This document shows, piece after piece, positions 16,391-24,602 of a DNA stretch of 37,592 bases (position 1 is the stretch's first letter; each line of letters opens with the position of its first letter). Origin of the DNA: Candidatus Parcubacteria bacterium. Lineage in GTDB: Bacteria; Patescibacteriota; Minisyncoccia; Phycocordibacterales; Phycocordibacteraceae. The notes under the pieces are model-generated. The model was given only the letters and a program-made list of their open reading frames with translations. It was not told the origin of the DNA and made no database searches. A program made the translations under genes and the position numbers. The stretch spans positions 1 through 37,592 of the forward strand of contig JANLIU010000043.1 in assembly GCA_024654305.1 (NCBI GenBank), in the 5' to 3' direction.

Positions 16391-16783
16391 TCAGCGTTGT
16401 GCGGAGAAAGGCTCTTTATCATCGATGAAGGGACCGTTCTTAACCTCAATAACTTCAGAATCCTCCAAGAACTCAACACCGTGAGCGCCCGAGAGCGTCA
16501 GACAGGCTTCGCCTGCCGCGATGTCGACATGGGTGAATGCTTCCTCGTCGTTCTCAAAGAAAGAAATGCGGAGCTTGCCGCTGATTACGACCAAGCACTC
16601 CTGAAGAACATTTGTTTCTCGCCGATGCGGCACATGTCGGTGCGGGGTGACATGTCGCCCTTTCGGGTGTTTGAGCGTCATCACCTGAAGCGCTTCTTCG
16701 GGAGAGGTCATCGGTATTGAACCGTCTGCGAATGCATTAATTTTTAGCGCGACGAGTTTTCCGTTGTGAAGAATTTTTTCCAT
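16391..16783 (-). CDS. Small cupin-fold protein
   Basis: This single-domain cupin is about 130 aa. Metal-ligand candidates are in [11 protein letters not shown] and the following [17 protein letters not shown], matching the first cupin motif in outline; the second is [20 protein letters not shown]. Small cupins in polysaccharide loci include sugar epimerases, keto-isomerases (FdtA/QdtA) and WbuC-like proteins; I cannot assign this one among them. It overlaps the end of gmd by 47 nt if started at ATG 16783, or 59 nt from the ATG at 16795, an unusually long same-strand overlap. Coupling to gmd suggests it acts on the Gmd product or a later intermediate. Confidence 0.65.
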   Translation of the reverse strand: MEKILHNGKLVALKINAFADGSIPMTSPEEALQVMTLKHPKGRHVTPHRHVPHRRETNVLQECLVVISGKLRISFFENDEEAFTHVDIAAGEACLTLSGAHGVEFLEDSEVIEVKNGPFIDDKEPFSAQR

Positions 16784-17876
16784 TTTGGAGACCATAGCTC
16801 ATAAATTTCCTTTGGTTGGCGATAGTGTTGTGCAAGATCGCTTCACGCTCTGCATAGGCGAAATCCTCTTCCGTCATAAGGGCGGCGAGCTTCTTGAATG
16901 TCACCTTCGGCTTCCACTTGAGGACTTTGCGCGCCTTTGAGGAGTCTCCGAGCAGCATATCAACCTCGTTCGGCCTAAAGTACCGCGGGTCAACTTCTAT
17001 AATAGTCTTCCCGGTCTTTGTATCGATACCTCGTTCTTCCATACCCTTTCCTTTCCATGTGAGCGACATGTCAAGATTGTGCGCGACCTCCTCGACGAAT
17101 TCTCGTACCGTATGCGTCTCGCCGGTCGCAATGACGAAATCACCCGGCTCTTTGTGCTGTAGGATGCGCCAAATCGCCTCCACATAATCCTTGGAGAATC
17201 CCCAGTCGCGTTTGGCGTCCAAATTCCCTAGGCGGAGAAGAGGTTGGAGCCCGAGCTTGACCCGCGAGAGCCCGAGGGTAATCTTGCGTGTAACAAAATT
17301 GACTCCGCGGCGCGGCGATTCATGATTGAAGAGGATGCCGTTCGAGGCAAACAGTCCGTACCCCGTGCGGTACTGCTTAGTAACATTGAACGCGAACACT
17401 TTTGATGCGCCGTAGGGCGATTGTGGATTGAACGGGGTCGTCTCTTTTTGCGGCGTCTCGAGGACTTTGCCGAACATTTCAGACGAGCACGCCTGATAAA
17501 AGCGAATCGGAAAATCGACATTGCGAATAATCTCGAGGAGTCGCAGGGGGCCGAGCGCGTCAATGTTGGCGGTGTACTCGGCCTTGTCGAAGCTTATACC
17601 GACATGACTTTGTGCGCCGAGATTATAGATCTCATGCGGCTTCACTTTGTTGATGATGCGGAACAAGTTTGAGCTATCAGCAAGGTCGCCATAGAGCATG
17701 ACAAAATCTGGATTTTCTGTGTCCTCGTAGAGATGATCAATGCGTGCGGTATTCGGCAGGCTTGCCCGGCGCTGAAGACCGAATACCTGATACCCTTTTT
17801 CGAGAAGCAATTCGCAGAGGTAGGAGCCGTCCTGGCCCGTGGCTCCGGTGATAAACGCCCTCTTTTTTTCTACCAT
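16737..17876 (-). CDS. gmd: GDP-mannose 4,6-dehydratase (Gmd)
   Basis: This enzyme converts GDP-D-mannose to GDP-4-keto-6-deoxy-D-mannose using bound NADP, the entry point for GDP-fucose, GDP-rhamnose, perosamine, colitose and related sugars. NADP motif GATGQDG (residues 11-17), SSEMFG (131-136) and YGASK (155-159) supply the Ser/Thr-Glu-Tyr-Lys set. [20 protein letters not shown] is diagnostic. The C-terminus runs about 25 residues beyond the usual end with a basic tail ([11 protein letters not shown]) that overlaps the cupin gene. The usual partners (GMER/Fcl or Rmd) are missing; instead an aldo/keto reductase and a C-methyltransferase precede it on the same strand. Confidence 0.95.
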   Translation of the reverse strand: MVEKKRAFITGATGQDGSYLCELLLEKGYQVFGLQRRASLPNTARIDHLYEDTENPDFVMLYGDLADSSNLFRIINKVKPHEIYNLGAQSHVGISFDKAEYTANIDALGPLRLLEIIRNVDFPIRFYQACSSEMFGKVLETPQKETTPFNPQSPYGASKVFAFNVTKQYRTGYGLFASNGILFNHESPRRGVNFVTRKITLGLSRVKLGLQPLLRLGNLDAKRDWGFSKDYVEAIWRILQHKEPGDFVIATGETHTVREFVEEVAHNLDMSLTWKGKGMEERGIDTKTGKTIIEVDPRYFRPNEVDMLLGDSSKARKVLKWKPKVTFKKLAALMTEEDFAYAEREAILHNTIANQRKFMSYGLQNGKNSSQRKTRRAKN

Positions 17877-17911
17877 ATACGAGCCAATACTATACTAGTT
17901 CACGCGCACGC

Positions 17912-18703
17912 TCAAGCAGAGCGCAATCGCTCGATATCTTGTGGCGATAGTTCCCAACCGAGTGCATCGGCATTTTCTTTGATATGTGCTTCGCTACTGG
18001 ATTTTGGAATGGCGACGATGTCTTGCGAGATAATCCAATTGAGTGCGATCTGATTGGGTGTCTTATCGTATTTCTTTGCAAGTTCCTCGAGCAGTACATT
18101 TGTATGCTGTGTGAGTGCGCCTTTCGCGAACGGTCGATAGGCAATGAGGTCGATATCGTGCGCGCGACAATACGGGATGACCTCGTGCTCGGCCTCGCGC
18201 GTGAGCAGATTGTATTCGAATTCATGCGCGATAATCGCCGTATGCTTCAGATAGCTTTGTGCCTCTTCCATGAGCTGTGGCGAGAAATTGCTGACACCGA
18301 TCGCTCGCACAAGATTTTCATCCACCAGGTGCTCCATAGCGCGCATAGTCTCAGAGAGCGGCATCTCCTCACTCGGCCAGTGGACTAGATAGAGGTCGAG
18401 ATAGTCGGTATTGAGCCGTTTGAGGCTCCCGTGGGCCGCGCGAAGCACATCGTCATAGCGAAGGTTGGTCTTCCACACTTTGCTGATAAGGTACGCCTCT
18501 TCGCGCCGCCCCGCGATCGCGCGGCCGACAATCTCTTCACTCAGTCCGCCTCCGTATAATTCAGCCACATCGATGATTTTGAGTCCGAGAGAAAGACCGA
18601 AACGCAACGCCTCGATTGAGACATCGATGTTATCGGGATTGCGCTCCCATGTGCCACCCATCCCCCAGGTACCCATTCCTAGATATGGCTGCGGGAGGTG
18701 CAT
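17912..18703 (-). CDS. Aldo/keto reductase
   Basis: This (beta/alpha)8 NADPH-dependent oxidoreductase has the catalytic tetrad visible: Asp in KIIDVAELYGGG, Tyr in the same segment, Lys in LISKVW, and His in LYLVHWPSE. GVSNFSPQLM and the C-terminal IPKSSS cofactor motif are also present. At 263 aa it is slightly short but complete. It sits 1 nt after the C-methyltransferase gene and 35 nt before gmd, so reduction of a keto-sugar in that pathway (C4 ketone, or a deoxygenation step as in TylC1/AKR12-type enzymes) is the most economical guess. General aldehyde detoxification cannot be excluded. Confidence 0.85.
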   Translation of the reverse strand: MHLPQPYLGMGTWGMGGTWERNPDNIDVSIEALRFGLSLGLKIIDVAELYGGGLSEEIVGRAIAGRREEAYLISKVWKTNLRYDDVLRAAHGSLKRLNTDYLDLYLVHWPSEEMPLSETMRAMEHLVDENLVRAIGVSNFSPQLMEEAQSYLKHTAIIAHEFEYNLLTREAEHEVIPYCRAHDIDLIAYRPFAKGALTQHTNVLLEELAKKYDKTPNQIALNWIISQDIVAIPKSSSEAHIKENADALGWELSPQDIERLRSA

Positions 18704-18704
18704 A

Positions 18705-19925
18705 TTACTCTATACATTTCGGAACCGGATTTGGAATGATGAAAACGCCCTTATACCCTTTTTGGCGTATCTTCGGCACGAGTTCATCGGCCAAGTTCCA
18801 AGAAAGAAGGAGCGCCGCTTCGGGCTGTTCTTCGAACAGGTATGCCTCGTCGATGACCGGAATATGCATACCAGGGGAATAGAGGCCAATCTTCAGCGCG
18901 CTTTTCTCCGTCAGGCATTCAATAAAGGTGCCGTCGAGCTTGCAATAGTTCAGCAGGGTATTGCCCTTAGCGGGCGCTCCGATGCCCGCGATACGCGCAC
19001 CTTTTTTCTTGAAGGTATAGATGATGTCGAGCAGAGCGATCTTCGTAACGACGACCTCGTTCGCGAATGTCTGATACCGCGCAAGCGAAGTGAAACCGTG
19101 CTCTTTCTCAAGCTCACAGAGTGTTGCTACATTCTCTGAGACCGGGAGCGCGCCTTTGTGTGCGGCGTACACCCGAATCGATCCTCCATGGCTCGGGATG
19201 CGCTCGACCGAGACGACCTCCATCTCGTACCGCGCGAAGAGTGCACAGAGCGCTGTCACGCTGTAGTAGCGCAAGTGTTCGTGGTAGATGGCGTCATACT
19301 GCATACCCTCAATCATATCGACCACATAGCCGTTCTCTGAAATGAAGACGCCCTTCTCGTCGAGCAGACCCTTGATACCGCGCATGAACGAATCAAGTGC
19401 CTTCACATGCGCAAAGACATTCGTCGCAGTGATGATCTTCGCCTTGCCGTGTTCTTTGCAGACCTTTGCCGCTGTTTCGACATTGAAGTAATCAACCAGC
19501 GTCGGGACGCCCTTTTCAAGCGCGAGAGAGGTCGCACTCGACGGATCGATACCGAGCACCTTAATCTGGTACGGGAGGTAATTCTCAAGCAGCGTGCCGT
19601 CATTTGAACCGATGTCAATGACAAAATCCCCTGCAACCAACTGATACTCGCTGATAATTTTATCGACCAGTGCTTTGAAATTCGCCTTAAGACTGTTGTT
19701 GGTGCTCGTGTTGTAGACATAATCGCGGAAAAGGATATCGGGGTCAACGGCGTATCCGAGCTGTACGAGCGTGCAGCTACTACAAAAGAAAAGATCAAGC
19801 GGGTAGGTAATCTCTGGCTTCTCCAAATCTTCTTTCTTGAGGAAGGCGTCACTTGGCGGCTGGTGTCCAAGGGAGAGGAACTGTGTCATTCCCTCCTTCC
19901 CGCATAATGCACACATCATTCGCAT
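18705..19925 (-). CDS. NDP-sugar C-methyltransferase (TylC3/EvaC-like)
   Basis: This is a three-part sugar C-methyltransferase. The N-terminal zinc module has Cys5-x2-Cys8 and Cys48-x2-Cys51. The SAM-binding domain has DIGSNDG at 104-110. The catalytic Y214-H-E-H217 motif (DAIYHEHLRYY) matches the TylC3/EvaC family, and the C-terminal domain (RIAGIGAPAKGNTLLNY) binds the nucleotide sugar. These enzymes methylate a carbon next to a 4-keto group (C3 or C5). At 406 aa it is full length. In-frame ATGs at 19919 and 19916 sit 6 and 9 nt after a TAAGAT box, so the true start may be one of these. Its product should be a branched-chain keto sugar. Confidence 0.88.
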   Translation of the reverse strand: MRMMCALCGKEGMTQFLSLGHQPPSDAFLKKEDLEKPEITYPLDLFFCSSCTLVQLGYAVDPDILFRDYVYNTSTNNSLKANFKALVDKIISEYQLVAGDFVIDIGSNDGTLLENYLPYQIKVLGIDPSSATSLALEKGVPTLVDYFNVETAAKVCKEHGKAKIITATNVFAHVKALDSFMRGIKGLLDEKGVFISENGYVVDMIEGMQYDAIYHEHLRYYSVTALCALFARYEMEVVSVERIPSHGGSIRVYAAHKGALPVSENVATLCELEKEHGFTSLARYQTFANEVVVTKIALLDIIYTFKKKGARIAGIGAPAKGNTLLNYCKLDGTFIECLTEKSALKIGLYSPGMHIPVIDEAYLFEEQPEAALLLSWNLADELVPKIRQKGYKGVFIIPNPVPKCIE

Positions 19926-19983
19926 ATCTTAGAATGTTCTTGGTCATGAGGCAAACCGCTCCCTTACTGGCATCAGTCGCATT

Positions 19984-19992
19984 TGTTATACT
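19984..19992 (+). promoter_or_regulatory. Extended -10 (TGTTATACT) for leaderless fkbM pair
   Basis: TG at 19984-19985, one base, then TATACT at 19987-19992, followed by 7 nt and the ATG at 20000. This is the clearest leaderless promoter in the window and it fixes the start of the first FkbM gene. Confidence 0.65.
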
Positions 19993-19999
19993 GACCCGC

Positions 20000-20953
20000 A
20001 TGCAAGAAGATAAGCGGGCGCTGATGTTGGAAGCGCTTGGGAGCGACCGTTACCGACAACGCCTCGATAAGGTTCATCGATTTGAAGAGATCAGCGGAGG
20101 CGGTGTGCTTAAAATGGTTCAACGGCTTTTTACCGCGCCCAGTATTTACCTTCCCTATGTGTTCTACGCAAAAACTGGGTTGGCCCACAGATACTCAACT
20201 TCTGCCACCCTCTTTTGGGACAAAACCATACGCATATCCTTGAAGGACTATGATGCCTTGATACTCTCCATGTACGGAGGCCTCTATGGAGCTGAATTGA
20301 ACTTGACGAAGTTTCTCATAAAAAATCTGGAATCGAACGATGTCTTCTATGATATCGGGGCAAATCGAGGCTATTACACTTTCGTGGCGTCGGAATTATG
20401 CAAAGAAACGCACGCCTTCGAGCCGCTATCCGAGCTTGTTGATGTCATACGAGAGAGCGTACAGGGAGATGCGTCGGTCACCGTCAATTCTGTCGCACTC
20501 TCGGATATTGACGGTGCTATAGATTTCTATGTCATGGACTCTACGATGGTTAATACGATCAATGCCTCGGTTGCCAAACTCCTTTCATCCCAAGACTATA
20601 CTTTATCCAAAAGAGTCACCGTACCGAGCATGACCATTGATGCATATATCAAAACGCATACTAAACCGACATTCTTAAAGATAGATGCAGAAGGAGCAGA
20701 GGAGCAGATTATCAAGGGAGGCAAGCATTTCTTTTCTTCAAACGCACCCGTCATCGCAATGGAGATTTGGGGCAAAGAAAATAAATGGGAGCTTTCAATG
20801 AGCGCCGCAGAAAGACTACGAGCGATGGGTTATCAGTCCTACCGTCTTGATAGTGAGGGCACGCCACAGAAAGTCGATGGCGATCTGTCAGTGGGGGTCT
20901 CTCCGGCCGGCGGAGAAGATTTTATATTCAAAAAAGGAGACTCATCACTATGA
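20000..20953 (+). CDS. FkbM family methyltransferase, copy 1 of a tandem pair
   Basis: This SAM-dependent O-methyltransferase of the FkbM type probably acts on a hydroxyl of a glycan residue. Motif I is FYDIGANRGYYTFVASEL, the acidic contact is HAFEPLSEL, and the FkbM hallmark is FLKIDAEGAEEQIIKGG. The N-terminal ~75 residues (EALGSDRYRQRLDKVHRFEE, then IYLPYVFYAKTG) are shared only with the next gene. An in-frame reading extends upstream to 19853, but that would run into the minus-strand C-methyltransferase. The ATG at 20000 is 7 nt after TGTTATACT, so a 317-aa protein is preferred. The stop overlaps the next start as ATGA. Confidence 0.88.
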   Translation: MQEDKRALMLEALGSDRYRQRLDKVHRFEEISGGGVLKMVQRLFTAPSIYLPYVFYAKTGLAHRYSTSATLFWDKTIRISLKDYDALILSMYGGLYGAELNLTKFLIKNLESNDVFYDIGANRGYYTFVASELCKETHAFEPLSELVDVIRESVQGDASVTVNSVALSDIDGAIDFYVMDSTMVNTINASVAKLLSSQDYTLSKRVTVPSMTIDAYIKTHTKPTFLKIDAEGAEEQIIKGGKHFFSSNAPVIAMEIWGKENKWELSMSAAERLRAMGYQSYRLDSEGTPQKVDGDLSVGVSPAGGEDFIFKKGDSSL

Positions 20954-21921
20954 ATACAAGAAAAGATAAACGGACACTTTTAATAGAAGCTCTCGGGAGT
21001 AAGGATCACCAGAAGCGGATCCGTAGGGCACGTCGTTTTGAACAGCTTGGCGGCGGCGGCGTATTAAAAAAAATTGAAAGAGTCATTCTCACTCCGGGCA
21101 TTTATCTTCCGTATGTGTTCTATGCGAAAAGCGGGCTGGGAGGCGATCGGCTCTTCACCACGACCCTTTTCTGGGGCCGCGCCATACAGATTCCTCTTCG
21201 GGACTATGATTCTCTCGGGCTCCATATGTTCGGCTTCGCGGGCGGGAACGAAGCTGAATTGAAACTCACGAAATATTTCTCCAAACACCTAGGGCCGGAC
21301 GACATCTTTTATGATATCGGGGCAAATTGCGGTTTTTATACCTATCTCGCGTCGGAATTATGCAGGGAAGTACATACATTCGAACCCATATCGATCCTTG
21401 CTCGCGCTATCGAAATGAATTCTCGCGGTTATGCGGGCGTCACCGTGAACTGCGCCGCCATCTCCAACGCAACCGGCAAGATGGATTTCTATATCGGAGA
21501 ATTTTCCGGCCTCAGCACGCTGAATGCCGCCGTGGTTAAAGGCCGTTCTCCTGCAAGCGGTACATTCAAGAAAACGGCCGTGCCGACTATAACGCTTGAC
21601 GACTACACGGCGACTCATACAAAGCCGACCGTCCTGAAGATCGATGCAGAGGGCGCGGAAAGAGACATCATTGAGGGAGGCCGCCATTTCTTTACCGAGA
21701 ACGCGCCGACTGTCGCTATGGAAGTATGGGGAGAAAAAGGCGGTGGCCGTATATCGATGGAGGCCGTAGAAGAATTGCGGAAACTGGGCTACCAATCCTA
21801 CCGTCTTGATAGTGAGGGCGCGCCGCAGAAAGTTGACGGCGATCTTTCAGATGGGATGACCCCGACTGGCGGCGAGAACTTTATATTCAAAAAGGATGGA
21901 GAGAATATCTATGAGTTCTGA
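20950..21921 (+). CDS. FkbM family methyltransferase, copy 2 of a tandem pair
   Basis: This is a close paralogue of the preceding gene over its whole length: matching blocks are LLIEALGSKD, PGIYLPYVFYAKSG, FYDIGANCGFYTYLASEL, HTFEPIS, VLKIDAEGAERDI and GYQSYRLDSEGAPQKVDGDL. The same O-methyltransferase chemistry is expected. Divergence lies mainly in the middle (IGEFSGLSTLNAAVVKGRSP against the copy 1 equivalent) and would allow a different acceptor position. The first two genes are translationally coupled (ATGA). G+C is higher than in copy 1. The 323-aa protein ends in NIYEF; a small ATG-led frame overlapping the stop (21911) stops after 13 codons. Confidence 0.88.
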   Translation: MNTRKDKRTLLIEALGSKDHQKRIRRARRFEQLGGGGVLKKIERVILTPGIYLPYVFYAKSGLGGDRLFTTTLFWGRAIQIPLRDYDSLGLHMFGFAGGNEAELKLTKYFSKHLGPDDIFYDIGANCGFYTYLASELCREVHTFEPISILARAIEMNSRGYAGVTVNCAAISNATGKMDFYIGEFSGLSTLNAAVVKGRSPASGTFKKTAVPTITLDDYTATHTKPTVLKIDAEGAERDIIEGGRHFFTENAPTVAMEVWGEKGGGRISMEAVEELRKLGYQSYRLDSEGAPQKVDGDLSDGMTPTGGENFIFKKDGENIYEF

Positions 21922-21948
21922 ATCAGGAACTATTTGCTACGAAGGAAT

Positions 21949-22461
21949 ATGATTTTAATTACGGGAAGCAATGGATTTGTTGGTAGACACCTGAAACTAG
22001 AAAATTCTAAACCCTTGCATGGCGATGTTCTAGATGTAGAAACAATGCGCCCTCAGTTCAAGGGAATTAGTGTTGTAGTTCACCTAGCAGCAAAAGAAGA
22101 AAATTGTTTTGAGACAAATGTTATGGGTACGTTCAATGTAATCAAATTGTGCATAGAAAACGGATGTAAACTTATTTATATCGGTTCAATACAAACTGTA
22201 TATGAATATGGTATATCCAAACAAATCGCCGAGAACCTTGTAAAACTATACTCAAAAGAAGGACTCAAAGCGGTAACGATAAAAGCATGTTCTTTGAGAG
22301 ACGGAACACTTGGTTTCTATCAACTCAATAAAGTATTGAAAGAAATAGAGAACGTAATCAAAAAAGATCGGTGGGATTATAGAGTGATAACCCACTATTC
22401 GTTGGAAGATAGTTTGTTATTAAGACTATACAGAGCACTTAAACGAAGGAATCTCATTTGA
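21949..22461 (+). CDS. Unusually short, AT-rich NAD-dependent epimerase/dehydratase-like SDR
   Basis: The N-terminus is a canonical extended-SDR fold: MILITGSNGFVGRH (GxxGxxG), VVVHLAAKEEN, NVMGTFNVIKLC and IYIGSIQTVYEYGISKQIAE with Y-x3-K. Two things are odd. The segment that normally separates the catalytic Ser/Thr strand from Tyr-x3-Lys is almost absent, so VY runs straight into EYGISK. The protein also ends at 171 aa, roughly half of a normal epimerase, with a lysine-rich C-terminus lacking the substrate domain. G+C is about a third by line counts against well over half in the gene before. The ATG at 21949 follows GAAGGA closely; a TTG at 21934 is an alternative. It may be a recently acquired, shortened or degenerate sugar-nucleotide enzyme. 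Confidence 0.65.
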   Translation: MILITGSNGFVGRHLKLENSKPLHGDVLDVETMRPQFKGISVVVHLAAKEENCFETNVMGTFNVIKLCIENGCKLIYIGSIQTVYEYGISKQIAENLVKLYSKEGLKAVTIKACSLRDGTLGFYQLNKVLKEIENVIKKDRWDYRVITHYSLEDSLLLRLYRALKRRNLI

Positions 22462-22479
22462 ACGAAATATGAAGAAGGA

Positions 22480-23460
22480 TTAAGAATCCCTCCACTCCAT
22501 ATAGGCCGCATGACTTGCGAGATACCAGTTATTATCGAGGTACCACTGCACGCATTTCTTGAGACCTTCGTCGAAGGAATGCTGCGGCTTCCATCCGAGC
22601 GCTGAGATCTTTGTGCAATCAACTGAATAGCGTAAATCATGGCCTGCACGATCTTTCATAAAGGCAATCTCCGGTCTTTTTCCGAGCTCCTTTCCAATGC
22701 GCTCAACCATCTCGAGATTCTCAAGCTCAAAACCAGAGCCGATATTGTAGGTCTCGCCGATAATCCCTTTTTCCATAAGGAGCTGAAGCGCGGAGCAGTT
22801 GTCATCGACATAGAGCCACTCGCGCATGTTCTTACCATTGCCATGTATCGGGACCGGTTTCCCGCCAAGCGTGTTCGCGATTATTCTCGGTACTAGATTA
22901 CGCGGGGGCTGGCTGGGACCATAATTGTTGCATGCACGAGTGATGATATATGGTAGGCAGTGCGTCTCTCCTGCTGCGCGGACGATGAGCTCTCCTGCCG
23001 CTTTTGATGCCGAATAGGGATTGCGAGGATTCATCGGCGTTTCTTCCGTCCATGCGGGTGCTCCATGCGTCGACTGCCCGTACACCTCGTCGGTGCTGAT
23101 GTAGATGAATTTCTCGACATTATATTTGAGTGCCATATCAACCATTATCTGCGTCCCGACGACATTCGAGTGGATGAACGGGCCCGCACTCTTTATCGAA
23201 TCGTCAACGAAACTTTCGGCGGCTCCGTGGATGACAATATCCGGCTTCTCGAGCATGAACACATTATTAATAAACACTTCGTCGGCGATGTCGCCCATGT
23301 AAAAAGTGTGGTCGCGGTTTAGCGCGACATTATATTGATTGTACGGAGCAATTACTTTATCGACACTAATGAATGTGTAGGGAGCCCCTTCGCGCATAAC
23401 TTTGCGCATAAAATTGCTGAAGATGAAGCCGCAACTGCCCGTGACCAGTACTCGTTTCAT
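22480..23460 (-). CDS. rfbB: dTDP-glucose 4,6-dehydratase-like SDR (RmlB family)
   Basis: This extended SDR is predicted to form a 4-keto-6-deoxy nucleotide sugar. ISTDEVYG carries the RmlB-specific catalytic Thr123-Asp124-Glu125, and Y149-x3-K153 lies in NPYSASKAAGE. NNYGPSQPPRNLVPR and REWLYVDDNCSAL are typical of RmlB. At 326 aa it is full length. The nucleotide loop is odd: VTGSCGFIFSNF gives G8-x2-G11-x2-F14, with phenylalanine at the third glycine of GxxGxxG. No rmlA, rmlC or rmlD is in the window, so the substrate could be another NDP-glucose. It is the last gene of the chain descending from the toxin-antitoxin pair and overlaps the GT4 before it as ATGA. Confidence 0.85.
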   Translation of the reverse strand: MKRVLVTGSCGFIFSNFMRKVMREGAPYTFISVDKVIAPYNQYNVALNRDHTFYMGDIADEVFINNVFMLEKPDIVIHGAAESFVDDSIKSAGPFIHSNVVGTQIMVDMALKYNVEKFIYISTDEVYGQSTHGAPAWTEETPMNPRNPYSASKAAGELIVRAAGETHCLPYIITRACNNYGPSQPPRNLVPRIIANTLGGKPVPIHGNGKNMREWLYVDDNCSALQLLMEKGIIGETYNIGSGFELENLEMVERIGKELGKRPEIAFMKDRAGHDLRYSVDCTKISALGWKPQHSFDEGLKKCVQWYLDNNWYLASHAAYMEWRDS

Positions 23461-24602
23461 ACAGCAGTGTGTGTAGAAGTTGATAGCATGTCTCGGTACG
23501 CCTGTATATACCTCTCCAAGCTATAGGCCCTTGCGGTTTCCATCCCGCTCACTGCGAATGAATGAATCTGTTCCTCTGAAAAGTCAGCTACCTTGTTCAT
23601 CTTTTCAGCGATATCTGCAGGATCAGAATCGACAAAGAATCCATTCTCTCCGTCTTTCAAATATTCGCTCACGCCGGCAACACGCGTCGAGAGTAGCGGC
23701 ATGCCGAACGCAAGACCTTCCATAGCGGTAATGCAAAACCCCTCGTGTCTTGATGTCAGCAAGAAGAAATCGCTTATACAATAAAACGTTTCGACATCTT
23801 TTCGTTTTCGCTCGCCCACAAGAAGGACTTGTTCGTCCAATCCCAAGCTCCTGATTTGTTCTCTCATAGGTTCCCTGTTGTCTCCATCTCCAACAATAAT
23901 CAGGCGGCAATCGTTTCGTAATTGGTTCAAACGAGCGAATGCATTGATCATCAATTCGTGATTTTTCTGCCAACTCAATCGTGCGACGTTCAGAAATACT
24001 TTGTCACTGGAGCGAAGTCCGAATTCTCTGCGTATGGATTCTCTATGCGGCCCATACTGCAACTTCGCTCTCGCGATCGTGTCAATATCAATGCCATTAT
24101 AAATAACCGTGTATCTTCCCCGATCAATGTGCTCTGTCTGTGATAAGTAGTCAGCTACCATGTTCGAATCAACTACCATCGTCTCTGCGATATGCATCAG
24201 TATTCGGTTCAGGAATATTTGCGGCTTTGTTTTCCGCACAAATGTATTGTGTTCGGCGACGATCAATCGATATCCGAAGAATGGCTGTAGGCATCCGAAT
24301 ATGATATTACTGAAAAACAAGCTGGATTTGACGATATCAGGTCTCACCTTTCTTATGACCCGTACCAACGCCATCCACGAACGTACGTCCCAAAAGTTTT
24401 TAAAGTTCAATCTCCATACATCCACCCCGGGTGGAACGAGCTCATAGAAGTCCCCCTGGTTGGGGAACTGGAATAAGGTGACGAGCGAAAAATCGAACGA
24501 TTCACGATCGAGGCGCTGTAGCTGGTCGATAATCAACTTCTGCACGCCTCCTACCAATAAATCGTTCGCCCCTATGAGCACCTTTTTCCGTTTTTGAGTC
24601 AT
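23457..24602 (-). CDS. GT4 family glycosyltransferase
   Basis: This is a GT-B fold retaining transferase of 381 aa. The acceptor-side glycine loop is LLVGGVQKLIIDQL, and the donor domain contains VFLNVARLSWQKNHELMINAF, RLIIVGDGDNRE and TSRHEGFCITAMEGLAFG with the E-x7-E pair, followed by LLSTRVAGVSEYLKDGENG. It resembles PelF/WbpH-like enzymes that extend surface polysaccharides, but the linkage cannot be predicted. Start and stop both overlap neighbours as ATGA (24602/24599 with the methyltransferase, 23460/23457 with rfbB), so it is translated in a coupled unit. Confidence 0.88.
   Translation of the reverse strand: MTQKRKKVLIGANDLLVGGVQKLIIDQLQRLDRESFDFSLVTLFQFPNQGDFYELVPPGVDVWRLNFKNFWDVRSWMALVRVIRKVRPDIVKSSLFFSNIIFGCLQPFFGYRLIVAEHNTFVRKTKPQIFLNRILMHIAETMVVDSNMVADYLSQTEHIDRGRYTVIYNGIDIDTIARAKLQYGPHRESIRREFGLRSSDKVFLNVARLSWQKNHELMINAFARLNQLRNDCRLIIVGDGDNREPMREQIRSLGLDEQVLLVGERKRKDVETFYCISDFFLLTSRHEGFCITAMEGLAFGMPLLSTRVAGVSEYLKDGENGFFVDSDPADIAEKMNKVADFSEEQIHSFAVSGMETARAYSLERYIQAYRDMLSTSTHTAV

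Noticed and set aside
21911-21952. Start of a third gene in the FkbM operon (MSSESGTICYEGI)
   Set aside because: The frame stops after 13 codons and overlaps both neighbours; it could be a remnant but nothing supports this.
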